Of a DNA stretch of 64,000 nucleotides, positions 1-7,554 are shown piece after piece. Position 1 is the first letter of the stretch, and every line of letters starts with the position of its first letter. The translations under genes and the position numbers were made by a program. The stretch is from Bryobacterales bacterium (GTDB lineage Bacteria > Acidobacteriota > Terriglobia > Bryobacterales > Bryobacteraceae). The stretch is taken from contig JADJOP010000001.1 of assembly GCA_016713735.1 (NCBI GenBank), positions 525,090 to 589,089 on the forward strand, in the 5' to 3' direction. A model generated the notes under the pieces. That model had not been told where the DNA came from. It did not search any database and saw nothing but the letters and a program-made list of their open reading frames with translations.

Positions 1-824
1 TTTGAGGCGCTCGACGGGGATGAGGCGGATGTGCGAGGTCTTCTCATTGAGGGAGATGGACTTGATGATGCCTTCGATTTCCTTGGCGAGGTCATCGGGG
101 GAGCCGTGTTTGAGCTCGTAGGTTTTCACGCGCTGGTTGGCGAGGGTGTCGGAGTCAAACATGGAGATGAGTTCCATCACGCGGCGGGCGTTGCGGCGTG
201 AGTCCATGAGGAAGAGGAGGTTGGCGGGGGTGTAGATGGTGACCGAGGCGCCGGCGCCGATGAAGGGTTCGACGAGTTTGCCGACTTCGGTGGCGGTGGC
301 GTATTTGAGGAAGATGAGGCTGAGGACGGTGGACTCGTCTTCCTGGAGGGAGGCGGGGTCCTTGGACAGGGGGAGGGGGAGGCGGAGGGCGTCGCCGATG
401 GGGACGATGCGCCAGATGTCGCCGACCTGGACCATGGTGGCGCCGTTGATGCGGAGGATGAGGTGGAGGAGTTCGCGGGCGTCCATGGTGCGGGGTTCGC
501 CGTAGGTGGAGAGGGAGACCGAGCCGGAGACCTTGGGGTCGATCATGTAGTTGAGTTTGAGCTGGCGGCAGAGGATGTCGACGACCTCGACGAGGGAGGC
601 GCGGGAGAGGTTGAGGTTGCCGGTGAGGATGGGAGCGGCGGTTTGGGCGGGGGCGGGGGCAGGATTGGCGGGCGGCGGAGGCGGGGCCTGCGCGGGCGCC
701 GCTGGCTGAGCGGGGCGGCGGGGGGCTGGGCCGGGGCGGCGGCGGGTGTGGTTTGCTGCGCCTGGGGGAAGAGCGTTCCCAGGGTGAACTGAGCGCAGAA
801 GACGATGGTGGCGAGACGCTTCAT
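1..824 (-). CDS. gspD: GspD secretin, N-terminal part (cut by left edge, one frameshift)
   Basis: This is the N-terminal third of a type II secretion outer-membrane secretin. It starts at 824 with a signal peptide (MKRLATIVFCAQFTLGTLF), followed by an Ala/Pro/Gln-rich linker. The N0 domain (NLNLSRASLVEVVDILCRQL), the N1 domain (EVGKLVEPFIGAGASVTIYT) and the start of N2 (YELKHGSPDDLAKEIEGI) read without a stop to base 1. The signal peptide and the N0 domain are in different frames. The break lies in the linker, most simply at the run of six G at 720-725, and adding one base restores the frame. It is the last gene of the gsp operon visible here and begins 6 bases after the preceding stop. The beta-barrel part must lie to the left of the window. 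Confidence 0.88.
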
Positions 825-830
825 TCGCGG

Positions 831-1394
831 CTACTCCTGTGCCTTGCCGGGGGCGGATTTGGAGGCGGACTGGGCGGCCTGTTTGAGGGCGGCGGTTTCG
901 TTTTCGTCGAGTTCGGCCTTCGGCTTGGTCCACTTGGAGAGGCCGAAGGGGGTTTTGCGCTGGAACTCGACGGTGTCGCCCTTGTCGATGGCGGTGAGGC
1001 CGGTGACGGGCTCTTCGGCGGGGACGTCGGAGGCTTCATATTTGGAGAAGCCGAAGGGGGTGCGGCGGTAGATGTAGGTGATGCCGTCCTTGTCGGTGGC
1101 GCGCCAGGCGTTTTTTTCGATTTGGACGGCGCCGGCGGGGAGGGGCGGGAGCTTGGGGGTGTAGACCTGGGTGACGCGGCCGTCGCCGGACATGGAGGGG
1201 TCGTTGGGGGCGTCCTTGGCGGCGGGGGAAGCGGCGGCTTTGGCCGGGGCGGGCTTGGCCTCAGGTGTCTTGGCGGCGGCTGTCTTGGCAGCGGACTTAG
1301 GGTCAGCTTTCCTGGCGGGAGCCTTCTGGCTTTGGGCCGCGCCGAGGGTAGCGGCGAGGCTGAGTGCGGCAATGGCAAACAGGTTCAATTTCAT
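831..1394 (-). CDS. Secreted protein of the T2SS operon with two TPFG repeats
   Basis: A 187-residue protein with a clear signal peptide (MKLNLFAIAALSLAATLGAA), a low-complexity Lys/Ala/Pro region (about residues 25-65) and a C-terminal part holding two similar units: WRATDKDGITYIYRRTPFGF and, about 35 residues later, VEFQRKTPFGLSKW. I recognise no named family. It lies between the GspC-like gene and gspD in the same direction, with 15 and 6 bases between genes, so it is very probably co-transcribed and may act in the periplasm with the secretin. The last residues of the GspC-like protein upstream carry the same kind of PFG unit, which suggests a shared small fold. The function is unknown. 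Confidence 0.75.
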   Translation of the reverse strand: MKLNLFAIAALSLAATLGAAQSQKAPARKADPKSAAKTAAAKTPEAKPAPAKAAASPAAKDAPNDPSMSGDGRVTQVYTPKLPPLPAGAVQIEKNAWRATDKDGITYIYRRTPFGFSKYEASDVPAEEPVTGLTAIDKGDTVEFQRKTPFGLSKWTKPKAELDENETAALKQAAQSASKSAPGKAQE

Positions 1395-1409
1395 ACGAAT
1401 GGCTCCTTT

Positions 1410-2168
1410 TTATTGGCCGGCTTTGACCCAGCGGCAGGTGGCGCCGAAGGGGCCTTTGGTGACGACTTTGCGCCAACCGCCCTGGACAGTGCCGGCAGGC
1501 GAGCTGTCGCCGGGGGCGCAGACGAGCATGTCGCCGGCGCCGGTGTCGATGCCGGGCAGTCCCGGGGTGGCTTCCGTCATCTTTTTGACGGCGTCGGGGT
1601 TGGTGGGCGGATTCTTGTTGACGGGTTGCTGGGGCGGCGCGGCGGGGGCGGCGGCGGCCTGTTGCTGGGGGGGCGCTTCCTTGGGTTTGAGATCGGCAAG
1701 GGCCTTGGTGAAGGTCTTGTCTTCCCACTCGAGGGTGATGTCGTCCTGGCTGAGTTTGGAGATGAGGAAGGGGCCGACCTTTTCGCCGACGCGGTAGCCT
1801 TTCTGCTCGGTTTTGCCGGCTTCGGCGAGGAGGACGGTGGTGTCGCCGAACATGGAGATGACGCCGAAGGCGGCCGGGAAGGGGGGCACGGGCTTGGGCG
1901 GGTCGGGCGGTTTGACGTCGATGATCTCGTCGGGATTACGGTCCTTGGAGAAGAGGAGCTGTTGGGCGGCGGGCAGGTAGTTGGCGGCCTGGACGGGGGG
2001 GACGGCCTGGGCGGGGACGTGGATGGGGACCTGCTGGGGGCGGGGGCGCTGATTGATGACGGCGGCGTTCAGTTCAGCGGCTTTGCGCGAGGACTCGCGC
2101 CACTGGTAGCCGGCGGCGCCGAGGATGGCGACCAGGAGGAGGTTGAGCCAGATGAGTTTGCGGTTCAT
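1410..2168 (-). CDS. GspC/PilP-like inner-membrane clamp protein of the T2SS
   Basis: A 252-residue protein with one N-terminal membrane segment (about residues 5-20), a proline-rich periplasmic linker, and a compact domain around residues 95-160 (FGVISMFGDTTVLLAEAGK, then GYRVGEKVGPFLISKLSQDD). That domain has the pattern of the homology region of GspC and PilP proteins, which link the inner-membrane platform to the secretin. A second Pro/Ala/Gln-rich linker leads to a C-terminal unit ending GPFGATCRWVKAGQ, similar to the repeats of the next gene. The start overlaps the GspM-like stop by 4 bases, which indicates translational coupling. The GspC role is inferred from position and fold pattern, because sequence conservation in this family is weak. 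Confidence 0.6.
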   Translation of the reverse strand: MNRKLIWLNLLLVAILGAAGYQWRESSRKAAELNAAVINQRPRPQQVPIHVPAQAVPPVQAANYLPAAQQLLFSKDRNPDEIIDVKPPDPPKPVPPFPAAFGVISMFGDTTVLLAEAGKTEQKGYRVGEKVGPFLISKLSQDDITLEWEDKTFTKALADLKPKEAPPQQQAAAAPAAPPQQPVNKNPPTNPDAVKKMTEATPGLPGIDTGAGDMLVCAPGDSSPAGTVQGGWRKVVTKGPFGATCRWVKAGQ

Positions 2169-2761
2169 AGCGAGCCGATCTCCTTGCGTTTGGGGACGAG
2201 GGAGCGGTTGACGACGCCGCCGACGGTGAGGCGGACGGCCATGGTTTTTTGTTTCGGATCGCCGGCTCGGATATTGAGGTCGCGGGTGGCGATCAATTCG
2301 GGCTGGGCACTGATGTCGGCCAGGAGGTTGAGAAGCTGGACGATGCGGCAGTTGAAGTTGACGGTGACGACGGACTCGCCGTATTCCTTGCCGAGGGGTT
2401 CGACGGGGCCAAGGTCGGTTTGCTGGATGTCGATGGCGGGGGACTGGGCGCGGGCGAGTTTGCGGATGTGCTGGAGGATTTCAGCGGCGTTCTGCGGGGC
2501 GGTGGGCGATTTGTAGAGGCCTTTTTCGCGGAGGGCGAGTTCCTTCCTGGCTTCGTCGAGGACTTTTTGGCGGGCGGGGACAGTGGCGGCGAGGTCGCGG
2601 AGGCGGATGAGGCGGCGTTCGGCGGCGGGGATGGAGGTGGCGTCGGGGGCGACGACTTCGGCTGTGCCGTCGTTTTGCGGCCAGAGGTAGATGACGAGGA
2701 AGAGGGCGGCGCAGCCGGCGAGGAGGAGGAGGGCGCGGCGGTCGCGTTCGGTGAGGTTCAT
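2165..2761 (-). CDS. gspM: GspM/PilO-like T2SS inner-membrane protein
   Basis: 198 residues: a short cytoplasmic start (MNLTERDRRALLLLAG), one membrane segment (about 11-27), a helical stretch likely to form a coiled coil (about 45-80, with AAERRLIRLRDLAATVPARQ) and a C-terminal ferredoxin-like region (about 85-175) typical of GspM and PilO. These proteins pair with GspL/PilN in the inner-membrane platform. The gene overlaps the GspL-like gene upstream by 4 bases and the GspC-like gene downstream by 4 bases. The assignment rests on topology and on its place in the operon. Confidence 0.7.
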   Translation of the reverse strand: MNLTERDRRALLLLAGCAALFLVIYLWPQNDGTAEVVAPDATSIPAAERRLIRLRDLAATVPARQKVLDEARKELALREKGLYKSPTAPQNAAEILQHIRKLARAQSPAIDIQQTDLGPVEPLGKEYGESVVTVNFNCRIVQLLNLLADISAQPELIATRDLNIRAGDPKQKTMAVRLTVGGVVNRSLVPKRKEIGSL

Positions 2762-4140
2762 TGTTCGACCCCCGTGCCCTGGCCTTCGCGGTTGGAGCGG
2801 AGGGTGAAGGTTTCGCCGCCGCCCTGGCGGGGCTGGACGCCGGCGAAGTCGGAGCCGGTGAAGAGGGCGGAGGCGTCGAATTTTTGCAGGAGGGGAGCGG
2901 CCTGGTCGGTTTCGCCCTGGAGGGTGAGGGTGGTGCGAGTGAGGACCATCTGGCTGGCCCAGGCGGGAGGCGAGATGAGCATGGTGGATTCGCGGATGGC
3001 GTCCATGTCGGCGAGGGTGCGGCGGCGGAACTGATCGAGGAGGGCGACGCGGGCGCGGGTGGCGGCGATCTCTTTGTCGATCTGTTCGGCGCGGCGGGCG
3101 CGCTGCTCCATTTGGGAGATTTGTTCGTTGAGCTGGGCGAGGTAGCGGGCCTGCTGGCGCGATTCCTGGGTGAGGAGGAGATAGCCGGCGACGGAGAGGA
3201 GGAACAGGAGGACGGCGGTGGGGATGTATTGGAGCTTGGAGCGGTTGGAGCGCTCGGCCTCGGGGATGAGGTTAGCTTCGAGCGAGAGGGCGGGGGCGGC
3301 GGAGGTGAGGGCGGCGGTGTAGGCCAAGAGAGAATCGGGGCCGAAATTCTCTAATGCGCGGAGGGGAGGCGGGGCGAGGCGTTCGGCGGCGTAGGGCTCA
3401 GTGGCGGGCTCGAGGCGGAGTTCGCTCAAGGCGGCGCGGCGGGCGAGTTCGTAAGGGGCTTCAAAGACTGTGGAGTAGACGGGCTTGGAGGGGGATTCGC
3501 CGTAGACTTCGAGCGAATCGCCGGCGGGGAGCATGGCGAGGAAGCCCGCGGGTTCAGGGGAGCGGAAGAGGCGCTGGGCGGTGTAGAGGACGGCGGCGGA
3601 GACGGTGACGGTGGCGACGGGGATGCCGGCTTCGGCGAAGAGGGTGCGGTAGCGGGCCATCGTTTCCTGGCGGGTGATGGCGACCAGGACGTTGGGCGTG
3701 GAGCCGAGGCGTGCCCAGCACCAGGCGGCTTCGTCTTCGGCGAAGGGATGGAGGCCTTCGATCTGGAAGGAGACGGCAGAGGGCATGTCCTGCTCTGCGA
3801 CGCCGGCGAGGGTGAGATGGCGGACGATGACGTCGTGGCGGGGGAGGAGGAGAGCGGCGGCTGTTTTTTCGACGCCGAACTGGCGGGCGAAGGCGAGGTA
3901 CTCGGCGCCCCATTCAGCGGCGGGGCGTTCGTGGATGCCTTCGATGACGATTTGGCCGAGGACTTCGGCTCCGTTGGGACGGACGCGGGCGGCGACGGCG
4001 CGCAGGGAGTCGCGCTGGATCTCGATGCCGACGCCGGTGCCGATGGCGAGGAGTTTGCGCCAGCCGGTGGCGCCGACGGCGAGGGCGAGGCCGGGCATGA
4101 GGCCGCCGGTGAGTCCGAAGCCGAGGGGGGTTAGTTCCAC
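2758..4140 (-). CDS. gspL: GspL-like protein (PilM-type actin fold plus PilN-type part)
   Basis: A 460-residue protein. Residues about 30-290 look like the actin-like cytoplasmic domain of PilM/GspL (LLAIGTGVGIEIQRDSLRAV near the start). A membrane segment follows at about 306-326, then a coiled coil rich in Gln, Glu and Arg (about 330-375) and a PilN-like periplasmic part. This one-chain layout is that of GspL, which recruits the GspE ATPase to the membrane. The annotated start is a GTG at 4140 that overlaps the gspK stop by 10 bases. An ATG at 4098 is an alternative. The start is uncertain because clear similarity begins only near residue 30. Confidence 0.75.
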   Translation of the reverse strand: MELTPLGFGLTGGLMPGLALAVGATGWRKLLAIGTGVGIEIQRDSLRAVAARVRPNGAEVLGQIVIEGIHERPAAEWGAEYLAFARQFGVEKTAAALLLPRHDVIVRHLTLAGVAEQDMPSAVSFQIEGLHPFAEDEAAWCWARLGSTPNVLVAITRQETMARYRTLFAEAGIPVATVTVSAAVLYTAQRLFRSPEPAGFLAMLPAGDSLEVYGESPSKPVYSTVFEAPYELARRAALSELRLEPATEPYAAERLAPPPLRALENFGPDSLLAYTAALTSAAPALSLEANLIPEAERSNRSKLQYIPTAVLLFLLSVAGYLLLTQESRQQARYLAQLNEQISQMEQRARRAEQIDKEIAATRARVALLDQFRRRTLADMDAIRESTMLISPPAWASQMVLTRTTLTLQGETDQAAPLLQKFDASALFTGSDFAGVQPRQGGGETFTLRSNREGQGTGVEQ

Positions 4141-5219
4141 CAGGCGACCTCGGAGAGGGAGTTCGAGTCGAAGCGGAGGATTTCGTAAGGGCGGGTGGCG
4201 CGGTAATCGGAGAAGAACTTGACGGTGGCCGAGGCGGTGCGGCGGACGTCGCTGAAGCGGCCATCGGGGAGGCGGAGGCGGGCGGTGGCACGGACGGTGT
4301 AGCGGGTGTTGCCGCCGGCGCGGAGGCGGGAGGCGGCGGGTCCGGCGAGGGTGCGGAGCATGCCGAGGTCCTGGGTGCGGAGGGGGCGCATGCGGCGGAG
4401 GCGCATGATTTCGTCGACGCCCTGAGGAGGGACGCCGATGCTGAGGAGGAGGGCGGGTTCGGCGGTGTTGACGTCGAAGACGCCGACGGCGCCTTTGGGC
4501 GAGACGCAGTCGCGGAAGCCGCCGAGGCGGGTGAGGCGGCCTTGGGCGTCGCGACGATAGGTGCCGTAAAAAAGTTCGGGCGTCATGCCTTGTACGAAGA
4601 GGAGCTCTTCGGTCTCCTCTATGGACGCGTGGCGGGCGCGGAAAGACGGGAGGCGGGACAAATATTGCTGGTCAAAGGGGCCGAGGGCGCCGGGGGGAGC
4701 GGGGGTTCGCCAGTCGATGATGGCGGCGGCGATTTGCTGGGCTTGGGCGGGGTTAGCGCCGAGGGCGAGGAGGAGGCGCTGGATGTCGGCGAGGGGGGCT
4801 TCGTTGAGGCCGAGGCGGGCGGCGTCGGTGACGTATTCGGTGACGGCGACGCCGCTGGGGAAGTCCATGCGGGCGCCGGAGAGGCCGGGCTCGTAGAAGC
4901 GGGAGGTGCCGTCGGGGTTGCGCTGGGAGGGGCCCCAGAGGATGTGGAGGATGCCGCGGTGGACGGCGCCTTCGGCGAGGTATTGGGCGCGGAGGCCTTC
5001 GGAGAAGGTGGAGCTGCGGTCGATTTCGCCGCGGACGTTGATGGCGATGGCGAAGGCGATGGCGCCCAGGGCGGCGGTGAGCCAGAGGACGGCGAGGAGA
5101 GCACCGCCGCGGGGGGAGGCGCGCTTGCCTCGGCGGCTCGCAGCGCAGAGATTCGCCGCCGATGAACGCCGATGAACGCCGATTGGGTTATTGCTGCGGC
5201 GGTGGGTCGATGTCGTCAT
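4131..5219 (-). CDS. gspK: GspK minor pseudopilin
   Basis: Clear GspK sequence begins with a hydrophobic segment (GGALLAVLWLTAALGAIAFA) and the conserved stretch LRAQYLAEGAVHRGILHILW, followed by the helix-hairpin-helix type region (DVNTAEPALLLSIGVPPQGV). GspK caps the pseudopilus tip with GspI and GspJ. The frame is open far upstream through gspJ, but that part is only a shadow of gspJ. The first credible ATG is 5219, inside the end of gspJ, giving 362 residues. Between that ATG and the conserved part lies a short direct repeat (5151-5184) that also encodes the protein's N-terminal 20-30 residues, so the natural start may have been altered by it. Confidence 0.78.
   Translation of the reverse strand: MTTSTHRRSNNPIGVHRRSSAANLCAASRRGKRASPRGGALLAVLWLTAALGAIAFAIAINVRGEIDRSSTFSEGLRAQYLAEGAVHRGILHILWGPSQRNPDGTSRFYEPGLSGARMDFPSGVAVTEYVTDAARLGLNEAPLADIQRLLLALGANPAQAQQIAAAIIDWRTPAPPGALGPFDQQYLSRLPSFRARHASIEETEELLFVQGMTPELFYGTYRRDAQGRLTRLGGFRDCVSPKGAVGVFDVNTAEPALLLSIGVPPQGVDEIMRLRRMRPLRTQDLGMLRTLAGPAASRLRAGGNTRYTVRATARLRLPDGRFSDVRRTASATVKFFSDYRATRPYEILRFDSNSLSEVAWWN
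5151..5184. repeat. Short direct-repeat element (two units of a 10-mer) at the gspJ/gspK junction
   Basis: The sequence contains gccgatgaac-type units in tandem (gatgaacgcc at 5161-5170 and 5171-5180, with partial units on each side). I remember very similar sequence as a scattered intergenic repeat in acidobacterial and planctomycete genomes, but cannot confirm it here. It lies exactly where the gspK start should be. Confidence 0.5.
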
Positions 5220-5886
5220 AGGGGTAGTTGGGGTCGCGGTTGACGCGGACGGACAGGGTGAGGGTCCGGAATTGTGGGCGCGAGGGGTCGGGGCGGAGGG
5301 GGGCCATGAGGATGCGGATGGCGAAGGGGAGTTCCTTTTCGCGCCAGAAGGGGACCCATTCGCGGCGGTTGGTGCCGGGGACTTCGCGGAGGTATTGGAA
5401 GCCGGCGGAGGCGAGCTGATCGGCGAGGATGAAGGTGGCGGGGGAGGTTTGGGGCGGGGCGAGTTGGAGGAGGACGGCTCCGGTGGGCTGCGGCGAGACG
5501 CCGAGGCAGATGGGTTGGAGGGAGGAGGGTCCGGCGTAGTAGATTTCGTTTTGGACGAGGCGGACGCCTTCGCCCTTTTCGCCGGGAACGATGAGGAATT
5601 CGAGGAGGCGGGGGTAGCCACGGGCGGCTTCGGTGAGGGAGTAGGAGCTGACGAAGCGGAGGAGGCTGGGTTCGCCCTGGAAGACGAGGGCTTTGACGCC
5701 GCCTTGCGGGGTGCAGGAGGCGAGGGCGGGGATGAGGCCGGAGATTTGGTTGTCGAGGATGCGGTGGACGCCGGCGATGCGGCGGTTGAGGTTCATGCGG
5801 GAGCTGGAGCGCTCCATGGCGTTGAGGCCGATGCGGAGGGCCATGAGGATGCCGACGGAGAGGAGGCCGAGTAGCGTCATTGCCAC
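5188..5886 (-). CDS. gspJ: GspJ minor pseudopilin with an atypical N-terminus
   Basis: The residues MTLLGLLSVGILMALRIGLN at the start are the usual N-terminal helix of GspJ, and the rest (232 residues, ending NYPYDDIDPPPQQ) has the expected length and position between gspI and gspK. The normal prepilin signal (Gly followed by FTLLE or similar) is missing. In frame, the codons before the GTG at 5886 read RPPTRAY back to the gspI stop at 5947-5949, and neither other frame restores the motif. A run of seven G (5900-5906) lies in that stretch. Either the start is damaged or the sequence has more than one small error. Without the signal the protein could not be processed by the prepilin peptidase. 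Confidence 0.7.
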   Translation of the reverse strand: MAMTLLGLLSVGILMALRIGLNAMERSSSRMNLNRRIAGVHRILDNQISGLIPALASCTPQGGVKALVFQGEPSLLRFVSSYSLTEAARGYPRLLEFLIVPGEKGEGVRLVQNEIYYAGPSSLQPICLGVSPQPTGAVLLQLAPPQTSPATFILADQLASAGFQYLREVPGTNRREWVPFWREKELPFAIRILMAPLRPDPSRPQFRTLTLSVRVNRDPNYPYDDIDPPPQQ

Positions 5887-5946
5887 GTACGCCCGAGTGG
5901 GGGGGCGACGATGTGGGGGAGGGCGGCCGAGGGAGCGTGAGGAGCC

Positions 5947-6375
5947 TCATTGCGGGGCTCCGGGGATGGGGGCTTTGGCGATGCGGTAGCCCTCGATGAA
6001 GGCGCGGCGGGGGGAGCGGCCGGAGCGCCAGGTGATTTCGACGGCGATGCGTTGGAGGAGGCGGCTGCCGGGTCCGGCGTTGGCGGCTTCGAAGCGGGTG
6101 ATTTGGGCGCGCCAGGCGCCTTCGGGGAGGCCGATGGCGGGGTCGATGGGACCGGCGGGGGCTGCGCCTTCGGGGATGGAGGTATCGGCGAGGATTTCGT
6201 CGAGGAGGCGCTTGGCTTCGAGGGTGGCGCGGTCGCGTTCGCTGAGGCGGGAGGCGTTGGAGAGGGAGGTATTGATGGAGGCGAGGAGGGTGCCGATGGC
6301 GATGGCCATGATGGTGGCGGCGACAAGAACCTCGAGGAGGGTGAAGGCTCGGCGGCGGTGGTTGCGGCGCGTCAT
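5947..6375 (-). CDS. gspI: GspI minor pseudopilin
   Basis: 142 residues with an intact type IV prepilin signal, RRRAFTLLEVLVAATIMAIA: cleavage is expected before Phe10, with the conserved Glu at mature position 5. The residue before the cleavage site is Ala, not the usual Gly. The length and the body (SLSNASRLSERDRATLEAKR) fit GspI, which starts assembly of the pseudopilus tip. The start overlaps the gspH stop by 4 bases. Confidence 0.82.
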   Translation of the reverse strand: MTRRNHRRRAFTLLEVLVAATIMAIAIGTLLASINTSLSNASRLSERDRATLEAKRLLDEILADTSIPEGAAPAGPIDPAIGLPEGAWRAQITRFEAANAGPGSRLLQRIAVEITWRSGRSPRRAFIEGYRIAKAPIPGAPQ

Positions 6376-7031
6376 GGCTGGGCTCCGGGGATCACAGATC
6401 CGGGGGCAGGCGTTTCAACGACGGGGATGCCGGTGATGGGGTTGACGCTGACGATGCGGCGGAGGCCTTTGCGGTTGATGAGGAGGACGCCGATGCGGGG
6501 GACGGAGGCGCCGGGGACGAGGAGGATCTGGCGGAAGGGCTCGTCGGCGAGGGGGGGGGGGGGGAGGATGGCGGCGATGGTGATGCCGTCGGGGAGGGCG
6601 ATGCGCTTTTCGGGGGCGGGTCCGGCGCCGCGGACGTAGAGGGAGTTGTCGCGGCGGGAGATGGTGAGTTCGATGGGCATCTGCTGGCGGTCGGCGCGCT
6701 GGAGGCACTGGTTGAGGACGCTGGAGATGGTGTCGGTGGCCTGGCGCATGCGGAGGGAGTCGATGCCCGAGGTGACGGCGGGGAAGCTGATGGCGGCGGC
6801 GAGGGCGATGAGGGCGACGACGACGATCATTTCGACCAGCGTCACGCCGCGCTGGCGGGCGCAGTGGAGGGTGACGCCGCGTTGGTTGGCGGTGGAGCGG
6901 CGCGGGGGACCGCTCGCTGACGCTCGCGGCTCTGTATGGGGGTTGTAGGTGGAGGTGGCGGGGGGGGGGGGGTGTGGGTGGGCGGGCGGTGTGCGCGCGG
7001 GGGCGCGTGCGCGGCGCGGGTGCGGGCGCAC
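6372..7031 (-). CDS. gspH: GspH minor pseudopilin with an unclear start
   Basis: The pseudopilin core begins at RQRGVTLVEMIVVVALIALA, an intact prepilin motif (Gly then VTLVE), and continues to 6372 as a GspH-like protein. The only ATG in frame is at 7031, about 60 residues before the motif. The segment between contains a run of 13 G on the plus strand (6960-6972), a short repeat (6908-6934) and the partly duplicated stretch QRGVTLHCARQRGVTL. A leader of that length and composition is not normal, so the natural start was probably lost or moved by the repeat. The coding part also crosses a run of 14 G (6551-6564), read as consecutive prolines. Confidence 0.7.
   Translation of the reverse strand: MRPHPRRARAPARTPPAHPHPPPPATSTYNPHTEPRASASGPPRRSTANQRGVTLHCARQRGVTLVEMIVVVALIALAAAISFPAVTSGIDSLRMRQATDTISSVLNQCLQRADRQQMPIELTISRRDNSLYVRGAGPAPEKRIALPDGITIAAILPPPPLADEPFRQILLVPGASVPRIGVLLINRKGLRRIVSVNPITGIPVVETPAPGSVIPGAQP
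6908..6934. repeat. Dispersed-repeat-like sequence upstream of the gspH core
   Basis: On the plus strand this stretch reads as PLADARGSV in one frame, a phrase I remember from many spurious open frames in Solibacter-type genomes, where a short repeat of this kind is scattered. It is imperfectly palindromic (cgctcgctgacgctcg). Only one copy was noticed in this window. Confidence 0.5.
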
Positions 7032-7051
7032 GCTGGGCGCCCCCGGGAGCC

Positions 7052-7501
7052 CTATTTCCAGCTGAGGATGTCGGCATTGATGCCATCGCCGCCGGGTTGG
7101 CCGTCGGCGCCGAAGCTGATGAGGTCGGGCTCATCGCCGTGTTCGCCGGGGTAGCGGTAGGCGTAGTCGCGGCCCCAGGGGTCTTTGGGGACTTCCTTGG
7201 GCAGGTACGGCCCTTGCCACATGGGCATGTTGGGGGGCTGGGTGCGGAGGGCGGCGAGTCCCATTTCGGTGGTGGGGAAGGTTCCGGTGTCGAGCTTGTA
7301 GGCGCCGAGGGCGGTCATGAAGCCGTTGATCTGGGTTTTGGCGGCGGTGACGCGGGCTTTGTCGGCCTGGCCGAGGAAGCGGGGCAGGACGAGGGCGCTG
7401 AAGAGGGCGATGATGGTGACGACCACGATCATCTCGATGAGGGTGAGGCCGAGTTGGGAGCGGCGGCGGCCGAGGCGGCGGCGGATCTGGATGAGCTGCA
7501 T
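7052..7501 (-). CDS. gspG: GspG major pseudopilin
   Basis: The prepilin signal RRSQLGLTLIEMIVVVTIIA has cleavage after Gly and Glu at mature position 5. The mature protein has the GspG features AAKTQINGFMTALGAYKLDT, DPWGRDYAYRYPGEHG and SFGADGQPGGDG; the last is the calcium-loop region of major pseudopilins. The start at 7501 is chosen over an ATG at 7522 because GGAG lies 7 bases before it. It gives 149 residues, close to the family's usual 140-150. It is the main building block of the pseudopilus. Confidence 0.9.
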   Translation of the reverse strand: MQLIQIRRRLGRRRSQLGLTLIEMIVVVTIIALFSALVLPRFLGQADKARVTAAKTQINGFMTALGAYKLDTGTFPTTEMGLAALRTQPPNMPMWQGPYLPKEVPKDPWGRDYAYRYPGEHGDEPDLISFGADGQPGGDGINADILSWK

Positions 7502-7554
7502 TGATTTCTCCGGAGTAGCCATTGTCCTAAATTAGGGGTCCTAAATTGGGTGTC

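Noticed and set aside
5220..5621. Extended N-terminus of gspK
   Set aside because: The extra ~134 residues are Ser/Pro-rich and only mirror gspJ in another frame.
6551..6972. The runs of 14 and 13 G as regulatory quadruplex structures
   Set aside because: They could fold so, but nothing in their position shows a regulatory role; they are reported only as long runs.
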